Below, in pieces: positions 58,297-64,000 of a DNA stretch of 64,000 nt (the stretch's first letter is position 1; each line of letters begins with the position of its first letter). The stretch covers positions 311,788 to 375,787 of the forward strand of contig NW_008805075.1 of NCBI RefSeq assembly GCF_000004825.1, given 5' to 3'. Source of the DNA: Heterostelium album PN500. Its lineage: Eukaryota; Evosea; Eumycetozoa; Acytosteliales; Acytosteliaceae. A program made the translations under genes and the position numbers. The notes beneath the pieces are model-generated. The model was not told the DNA's origin. It ran no database searches and saw nothing but the letters and a program-made list of their open reading frames with translations.

Positions 58297-58904
58297 TTAA
58301 TTATTTAATAATACATCTGATAACCATTGAAAACCTTCTAAAACACCAAAGTTATTATTGATTGCAATTGTTGGTTGAAGATACCATTTTCTATCTTTAA
58401 TCTCTAGTGTATTGATACGTTTCGATATCTCTGATATTGAGAAAGCATTTGCTTGATCTTGTTTATTACAGAGAAATAGTATTGGTTTGTTTGAGAGCAC
58501 CGACAAACTGAATAAATATTCTAAACTTTCTTTAATGTCTGTGAATAGTTCGTCTTCTGATGAATTGATTACAAAAGTAATAGCATCTATATCTTTGAAT
58601 AACATCCCCATTAATCTACGGTTCCATCTATTTTGTGATAAATCCTAAGCAATGATGTTAACTAGCTAGTTGATACGTACTTATTTACTTGTTTATTACA
58701 ACTGTCACATACCATATTAATTATATTTAGATTATTATATTTTGCTTGTTCATAAGAGAAACCAATCATTGGAATAACTTGGGAAATCTCACCAATCTTT
58801 AGGTTGTGTAAAATCGTTGTTTTCCCGCCATAATCGTAACCAATCATTAAGATGTTTACTTTACTTGTGAAAATACTATCTACTTTGCTATTACTTTGAC
58901 CCAT
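58297..58904 (-). CDS. Divergent Arf-like small GTPase (copy 2)
   Basis: Two exons, 58904-58713 and 58644-58297; 179 residues, the usual Arf length. It starts MGQSNSK, so Gly2 is a candidate N-myristoylation site. P-loop GYDYGGKTT, NKQD guanine-specificity motif, and SISEISKRINTLEIKDRKWY followed by FGVLEGFQWLSDVL at the C terminus. The switch II WDxGGQ motif is absent (MDLSQNRWNRR at the exon junction), so the catalytic Gln is missing; it may bind GTP without normal hydrolysis or act as a pseudo-GTPase. It lies head-to-tail just upstream of its paralogue. Confidence 0.78.
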
Positions 58905-59740
58905 ATCATTTAACTATATTAAATGTTATCGATATTCATTATTATTAAATGGTAGAGAAATGTTATGCTTTGCTGGTGAAGAGATTGATTGCAAAACCAC
59001 ATCTGAAAATTTTAAAAAAAAAAAGTGGTCAATAATACATATTCAAACTTTTTTTTTTTTTTTTTTTTTTTAACTAGCAATAATTGCAGGTGACAACTAA
59101 TACAGTAAATTGTTACTGAGAGTTATTAGTGGATTGGCCAGTGAATTTGCAAATTTTTAGCTCTGACAAGTTGATGTTTGAAACTTCGAATCTTATTTTT
59201 GCACCAGAATAAAAACACATCCCTTCTGAGCAATATAATTTAATATCATGATTTATATATTGAACTCATAACAAAGTAACTCTTTCTTCTTGATTGCCTA
59301 TACTTGTTCTTTCTTTGTACAGCGACTAGAATAATACAGCTTCTGAAGTCTGTCCTTAATAGTGTATTATTTATAATTATTTATGTGAATATGCTAATGA
59401 GATTGTTTGTAAGTTGAAATAGATGACTTAGTTCATTATAATATTTATTCTTAATAATCATAACATATTAATTGTATACTGCAGTATAAAATTTGGATAA
59501 TATAAAAAAATAAACTCAAAAAGCAATTTTTTTTCGAAAATGAAATTTTTGTTTTTGGCACTCACAAAAAAATTACAAAAATTTGTTTTTTTTTTTTTTT
59601 TTTTTTTTAAAAAATTTGCGTATTTTGATAATTTTACCATGCAAAAAGAGAGATTTTTTTTTTTTTTGTTTTTTTTTTTGATCCTCTCTTTCCTCACCCC
59701 TTTTGAACAACCGCTTGATCTAACACAACAAAAAGGGGTT
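58905..59740. other. Intergenic, AT-rich, no gene seen
   Basis: Contains a long T run (about 59050-59070) and several A/T runs. The stretch 59070-59440 has less skewed composition but no recognisable gene. Open frames at 59458-59797 run through homopolymers and the tRNA gene and are not counted. Confidence 0.6.
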
Positions 59741-59829
59741 GGACCAGGAGAGGATCGAACTCTCGACCTTAGCATTGCTATGTATACTGTTATATAAGTA
59801 CTACACTCTACCGACTGAGTTACGAGTCC
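59741..59829 (-). tRNA. tRNA-Ile (anticodon UAU) with a 17-base intron
   Basis: Read on the minus strand, all arms fold: acceptor GGACTCG with CTGGTCC (one wobble and one mismatch), D stem ACTC/GAGT around AGTCGGTA, anticodon stem TAGTA/TGCTA with loop CTTATAA (anticodon TAT), variable AGGTC, and T arm GAGAG-TTCGATC-CTCTC. The intron lies one base after the anticodon, the canonical position. The lengths add up to 89. Ile-UAU tRNAs of many eukaryotes carry an intron there. The acceptor mismatch makes reduced function possible. Confidence 0.85.
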
Positions 59830-60514
59830 ATATGATTTTTGGAAAACAGAAATCTATTTTTACCTCCTCTATTGATCGCATTTTTCTTACCCCGAGCACC
59901 CCAACTCCGTAAAAACGGTTCTCACTATCCTTTTTGTTCGTGGATTACAAACGCAGGATCTAATTACAGCAACTTTTCAATTTTCCGTCTAACAGCGCGC
60001 TGTGACTCCCTTTGCCCTCAGTCAGTAGAGGTATCCTGGTGTTCCCAACCTAAGAACATAGAACAGATATCATTTCCCCCCTCCTGGTCTTTAGTTGACG
60101 TTCATTTTAATTAATTACTAGTTTTAATAAAACCCGCGGTACAATTGTTGTGTTGTTGAATATCTCAACTTCCGCCTTGTATTGTTCACTTCAAAAAAAA
60201 AAAAAAAATTTTCTATTTTTCATATCCCATCTTGCAACATTCACAAGATAAAACTTATTCACAACAACCTCAGTGCTATCTTCATGGAAGTACAGAAACA
60301 AAAAGAAACATCAAGAACCACTTCCAACTTTCAACCACAAACTGATCCTGTTCAAGCTTAGAATGGTTGTACTCACAGTATGGGAAAAATCCATAGAAAA
60401 GGTCTCCTTCTGGTACAATAAACTCATCAACACAAATAACTCAGAGTTGGTACTCAAATAACAACAGAATATCAAACAAATCATCGACAACTCTCGCAGA
60501 CCATGCTAATGAGA
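59830..60514. other. Region downstream of the tRNA, unassigned
   Basis: Mixed-composition DNA (G+C higher than normal spacers at about 59880-60060 and 60240-60480) with interrupted coding-like stretches but no identifiable domain. Dictyostelid retroelements often insert near tRNA genes, so old insertion debris is possible, but nothing specific is recognised. Confidence 0.4.
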
Positions 60515-60713
60515 TATAATAAATGAAAGATTGGTAAGGTAGATATCTTTTGATGATGATTTATTGGTTGAATCAATATACTCCTCTCCAATTTATACGA
60601 GAAGAATATGTAATAAACTATTGGAAGTCGTTCAAATTGGAATGTATGGTGATGAAGTGATATTGATTGTATTGTTTTTTTATTTGCTGTTGATTGGTTG
60701 GTGTAGGAAGGGC
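60515..60713. repeat. Left arm of a ~200-base inverted repeat pair
   Basis: Nearly identical (a few mismatches and a one-base gap) to the reverse complement of 62408-62604. It starts TATAATAAATGAAAGATTGG and ends GGTTGGTGTAGGAAGGGC. The arms enclose about 1.7 kb. It may be a terminal inverted repeat of a mobile element or two facing copies of a short repeat. Confidence 0.85.
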
Positions 60714-60736
60714 CGAGAGAGATGGTTGAGCAAGAG

Positions 60737-61168
60737 CTATTCAATTATTGAGTAACAAATTTGGATATCAACATCTGTGAAGGAGCATTGTGGTTTTGTG
60801 TTTGGGGCGATACAAATAATTTGCAAGATAGCAGCCCATGAAGCTTGGGGGAACTGCCTTGTGATTTGAATAACTGGAATTTGAACAGTATCTGCACCTT
60901 CGACATAGAAGAGTGTGTTGCTCTCTTGACCTAAAGCTTCAATATAGAACAGCATTGAATAGTAGCTTGGAATCGCATACGATATAGAGCCAGAAATGTT
61001 GACACTAACAACAGAAGAGGCACCTGGGAGATTGGGGAATCCAAAGCTAGATGGATTATTGGGATCTACCAGAAGTTGATTTGGGACCTTGGTGCATTCT
61101 TGGCCCCTTGTGGTTGGAAAGAGACAAACAGCAAAAAGAATAGCTCCTATTATTATTATTTGATTCAT
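60737..61168 (-). CDS. Small secreted protein, unrecognised
   Basis: 143 residues, single exon, intact. Signal peptide MNQIIIIGAILFAVCLFPTTRG, then a mature part with four Cys (ECTKVP, IICIAP, PQCSFTD, QICYS) and a beta-rich, Ser/Val/Ile-rich middle (SVVSVNISGSISYAIPSYYS). No family recognised. It sits inside the inverted repeat pair, 23 bases from the left arm. It could be a host gene trapped between repeats or cargo; there is no sign of a transposase function. Confidence 0.65.
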   Translation of the reverse strand: MNQIIIIGAILFAVCLFPTTRGQECTKVPNQLLVDPNNPSSFGFPNLPGASSVVSVNISGSISYAIPSYYSMLFYIEALGQESNTLFYVEGADTVQIPVIQITRQFPQASWAAILQIICIAPNTKPQCSFTDVDIQICYSIIE

Positions 61169-61413
61169 ATTATATTACAGTATCTTTACTCGATAAAGAT
61201 TGCAATTCTAAACCTAGATTTAATACTAAGCCAAAAAAAAAAATCTAAAAAAATCTAAAAAAATCCATCAAAAAGTTAAAATAAAATTAGAATTTAATTT
61301 AAATTTTTTTGATTGTTCTGTTTGGTAAAACAATTGAAGGGTATTGATACCAAAAAAGATTCTGTCGGGTTGTTTTGATTTAAAAAAAAATCAATTTAAA
61401 ATTTCAAAGTTGA

Positions 61414-61566
61414 TTGGGATGCCACGTTGCTCTAGATGCCTATTGTCTGTCAAGTACATACCAATCTCTCAACTCTACCTGTGGTTCATGTATCACCTCT
61501 ATTGATGGCTATGCTAAGTGCGGCACATCATCATCAACAACTGGTACAACTGTTTCATCAGCCTGA
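61414..61566 (+). pseudogene. Fragment encoding a Cys-rich, Ser/Thr-tailed domain
   Basis: An open frame of ~50 codons without a start codon reads CHVALDAYC, NSTCGSC, DGYAKCGT and then a Ser/Thr run (SSSTTGTTVSSA) before a stop. This looks like the end of a secreted Cys-rich repeat protein. No upstream exon was found, so I treat it as a fragment. Confidence 0.4.
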
Positions 61567-61630
61567 TTCAGCCACATTCGATTCATTCTCAATCTTGTAA
61601 CAGAGACAGATGTAGTATCTCATTGGGACA

Positions 61631-61864
61631 ATGACAACAATTGGAAAATACACAGTCAAGACCTGTATTCAATGTATGAAGCTTGGTGCAAGCAATAAGG
61701 TGAGCGAAATAGCTCTCAAAAAGTTCTCATTGTCAGATATCAATCTCAAGAGAGAATACTTACAGATGAATGGTGCGAGACGACAAGGATATAAGTTGAA
61801 TAGATCTAATATCATTGAGCAGATACAGGCATCTTTGAACTTGGATATACATCAACAACAATAA
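61631..61864 (+). CDS. Short unrecognised open frame
   Basis: 77 codons from ATG, with coding-like composition, a CxxC pair (KTCIQCMKL), a basic middle (LKREYLQMNGARRQGYKLNR) and a Gln end. It lies inside the inverted repeat pair with other fragments. It could be part of a decayed element or gene; no family is recognised. Confidence 0.3.
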   Translation: MTTIGKYTVKTCIQCMKLGASNKVSEIALKKFSLSDINLKREYLQMNGARRQGYKLNRSNIIEQIQASLNLDIHQQQ

Positions 61865-61920
61865 CAATAAAAGGATAACGAAAAAGTACAATATCAATAT
61901 AGATATCTATATCAGACCCC

Positions 61921-62277
61921 TCAGACCCCACACTTTACAATGACAAATCTGTCAAGTCCTCTATTGTCAATTATCATGTTCAACTTGTCAATCCATTCAT
62001 CAGCTGACTCCTCTTTTCTCTTCTTCAATGGCAGTTCTTTGTTCAACCATGGCAGGTCATGATAATACTCGATAATACGCTTCTCTTTGTTCTCCTCTTC
62101 TATCTGATCTTCATTCACCTGATCATCATCAACCATGGAGTCATCATCATCAGATGACATGTATAAATGATTATCACTGGCCTCTGGATCACATGTATTG
62201 GTGACAACAGGTCTTGGCAATTTAATCACTACAATGTCATCAACTTCAACAAGTATGTCATCAATAACATGCTCAAC
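61921..62277 (-). other. Open frame with acidic stretch, no clear start
   Basis: About 118 codons open between stops on the minus strand without a good ATG near its beginning. It contains VIDDILVEVDDIVVIKLPRP, an Asp/Glu-rich run (SSDDDDSMVDDDQ) and a Trp/Lys-rich end. The composition looks coding. It may be a fragment of a larger, otherwise lost gene or element; not identified. Confidence 0.35.
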
Positions 62278-62407
62278 CTAGTCTGTTTCCTGATTTGTTG
62301 TCGATGACCTGTGTTCCCAACATAGATTGTTATCCATGTTCTTGAAATGCCTGGTACATCTATTTCCTTTGTTCTTTCCACGTTTAAAAACATGCTGGCA
62401 TACATTT

Positions 62408-62604
62408 GCCTTTCCTACACCAACCAATCAACAGCAAATAAAAAAACAATCCAATCAATATCACTTCATCACCATACATTCCAATTTGAACGACTTCCAA
62501 TAGTTTATTACATATTCTTCTCGTATAAATTGGAGAAGAATATATTGATACAACCAATAAATCATCATCAAAGATATCTACCTTACCAATCTTTCATTTA
62601 TTAT
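62408..62604. repeat. Right arm of the inverted repeat pair
   Basis: Reverse-complement partner of 60515-60713; starts GCCTTTCCTACACCAACCAA and ends CTTTCATTTATTATA. No target-site duplication is evident just outside the arms. Between this arm and the next gene (62605-62934) the DNA is AT-rich with nothing recognised. Confidence 0.85.
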
Positions 62605-62934
62605 AACACTAATTCCAATATTGGATTCTCTGTAATAGAACAATCAGTATTGAATATATTAATTTTCTTTCATAGTAAATCTTTGTATTTGAAATTGTAG
62701 AATCATGATTCAATAATATATATATATAATGAAATAGAAGAAATGAATAAGAGTATTCAAATTGTTTATACAAACATCAAATATTTAGATTTTCTCAAAT
62801 AAATTAAAACTACAAATATATGCTAATTAATTTTTTGTTAAACTCTATAGAATTCAAAAGTTTATTAAATGGAATTCGGGAACCATTTAGAGAGTGAAAG
62901 TTGTGACTAAATTATTCGTAAATACTTCAACAAT

Positions 62935-64000
62935 TTAGTAGGCTTCAAGGTATTGTCTCCAGTTCTCACAGATAGCCTTGGAGTATGGACGCTTGTCATT
63001 GTAGTTCATGACATCTGGACCGTAGTACATGGCATCTGGGTAGGTTGGCCATCTTGAGAATGGACCAGAGGGGTTACCATTGTCAGCATAGTCAGTCCAT
63101 GAACGGGTCATACGATGGGCCAAGACGGCATCGGCTGGGGCGAATGGGTAGGGAGTGTAGACATCTTGGAAGAAGACGTATGGCAATTCGTTACCGTGGG
63201 AGGCAGCCAAGAACCAATCGCTGGATGGGTAGTTTGGTGAGGAGTAGTTGAAGATGTAGTTGTTGAACTTGACACCTTGTTGGAATAAGTACTCAGAGGC
63301 CATGATGGAACCACAGTTGATGTAATAGTCACCAAAGAATTCGGAACCACCCATCCAGTTACCGATTTCACCGGCGACTGGCAAGTACCAAGAGATGATT
63401 TCGTCACGTTGAGCTGGGGTAAAGTAGACGTTCAAGTATTTAACGAGGGAGTTGTAGAGGGTGGTGTTGGTGACTGTGGTGGTTGGTGGGACGTAACCGA
63501 GACGGGCAAAGGCCATGTAGTGACCCTCATCGTAGTTGTGACCGATGATAATGTTGGCACGCTTGTTGTACTTTCCTTGCTTAAAGGCAGTGAGCAATTG
63601 AGTCTTGATCAAGTTACCGTCGACCATTGGAACAAAGAAATCAGAATTACCAACGGTTGGGGTGATATCGGCGGCTGGCTTGGATTGCATACATCTCAAG
63701 ATGGCGTTGTAGTCTGGGGCTCCGGAAGAGGTGACGTTGGCACAACCCTTGGTGGCGGCGTAAGCGGCAGTCTTGACCTTGGAGGTGGCGGCGGTTGGGA
63801 CAACCCATTGCCAGGCAGAGTGGGCAACGATACGGTTGTACAAGTTGTATGAGGATGGCATGGTCAAATGGTAGAGGGTAGCAGAACCACCGGCAGATTC
63901 ACCATAGATGGTAACACGCTCGGGATCACCACCGAATGAACGAATGTTGTCTTGGACCCAACGGAGAGCCATTTGTTGATCTTGGAGACCGATGTTGGTG
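62935..64000 (-). CDS. Type B carboxylesterase (crystal protein/D2 esterase-like), 5' end outside the window
   Basis: Cholinesterase/carboxylesterase-type alpha/beta hydrolase; about 354 C-terminal codons are visible, and the frame continues past the window edge (NIGLQDQQMALRWVQDNI, the usual lead-in). Catalytic triad seen: nucleophile Ser in IYGESAGGSA, Glu in HNYDEGHY, and His in LAASHGNELPYVF. The protein has Cys pairs (GCANV, LRCMQ, NCGS) and N-glycosylation motifs (NYSS, NTT), as expected for a secreted or vesicular enzyme like the dictyostelid D2 esterase and crystal protein. Codon use is markedly richer in G+C (GGT/GTC/AAG/TTG) than its neighbours, which usually marks strong expression. 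No intron in the visible part. Confidence 0.92.
   Translation of the reverse strand, partial: TNIGLQDQQMALRWVQDNIRSFGGDPERVTIYGESAGGSATLYHLTMPSSYNLYNRIVAHSAWQWVVPTAATSKVKTAAYAATKGCANVTSSGAPDYNAILRCMQSKPAADITPTVGNSDFFVPMVDGNLIKTQLLTAFKQGKYNKRANIIIGHNYDEGHYMAFARLGYVPPTTTVTNTTLYNSLVKYLNVYFTPAQRDEIISWYLPVAGEIGNWMGGSEFFGDYYINCGSIMASEYLFQQGVKFNNYIFNYSSPNYPSSDWFLAASHGNELPYVFFQDVYTPYPFAPADAVLAHRMTRSWTDYADNGNPSGPFSRWPTYPDAMYYGPDVMNYNDKRPYSKAICENWRQYLEAY

Noticed and set aside
1-64000. CRISPR array, bacterial operons, integrated virus-like elements
   Set aside because: No regularly spaced repeats, no ribosome-binding-site-spaced operons, and no capsid, integrase or envelope signature was recognised on either strand.

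Overview
The window looks like nuclear DNA of a social amoeba (Dictyostelia). Non-coding DNA is very AT-rich with long A/T tracts. Genes have short AT-rich GTAAGT...TAG introns and Asn/Gln/Ser/Thr homopolymer runs, and the gene set fits: a CLU-LRR protein, a frizzled-like receptor, an Entamoeba-type lysozyme, a RasGEF, an LRR-PP2C phosphatase and a crystal-protein/D2-type esterase. Coding GC is higher than I expect for Dictyostelium discoideum, so another dictyostelid genus is more likely; I cannot name the species.

Layout. 1-3186: 3' part of a CLU-domain/LRR gene. 4664-9743: tandem pair of SLC43/FMP42-like MFS transporters. 10811-13313: frizzled-like 7TM receptor. 13482-18447: MOSC protein divergent from a TMEM53/DUF829 gene, an AlkD-type DNA glycosylase, and a second TMEM53/DUF829 gene. 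18653-19573: unknown membrane-anchored protein. 21145-24345: LRR-PP2C phosphatase. 25839-29266: OSCA/TMEM63-type channel with a large extra ectodomain. 29528-30421 (-): lysozyme whose start codon appears to be split by an intron. 31159-37115: unstable block with two F-box-like/LRR paralogues, relics of the same family, a small Cys-rich secreted protein with a decayed twin, and a broken piggyBac transposase. 37513-43068: two tandem IucA/IucC-type siderophore synthetase genes. 43249-44367: proteasome assembly chaperone 1 (PSMG1), whose first exon is only the ATG, convergent with a RasGEF (44673-47471, -). 49760-57335: a 2466-residue soluble-cyclase-like protein whose cyclase domains lack catalytic residues. 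57592-58904 (-): two divergent Arf-like GTPases, one apparently frame-broken at its second codon. 59741-59829 (-): intron-containing tRNA-Ile(UAU). 60515-62604: a near-identical inverted repeat pair around a small secreted-protein gene and ORF debris. 62935-64000 (-): 3' part of a type B carboxylesterase.

Functional view. Most genes are unrelated neighbours; tandem duplication is the common theme (MFS, TMEM53, F-box/LRR, IucA/IucC and Arf pairs). The most unusual content is the pair of bacterial-type NIS siderophore synthetase genes carrying a spliceosomal-type intron. Next come the pseudo-cyclase, the introns at start codons and the F-box/LRR duplication block. I see no CRISPR array, bacterial operon or intact virus-like element. 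Exon borders were placed by eye from splice signals, reading frame and paralogue comparison.
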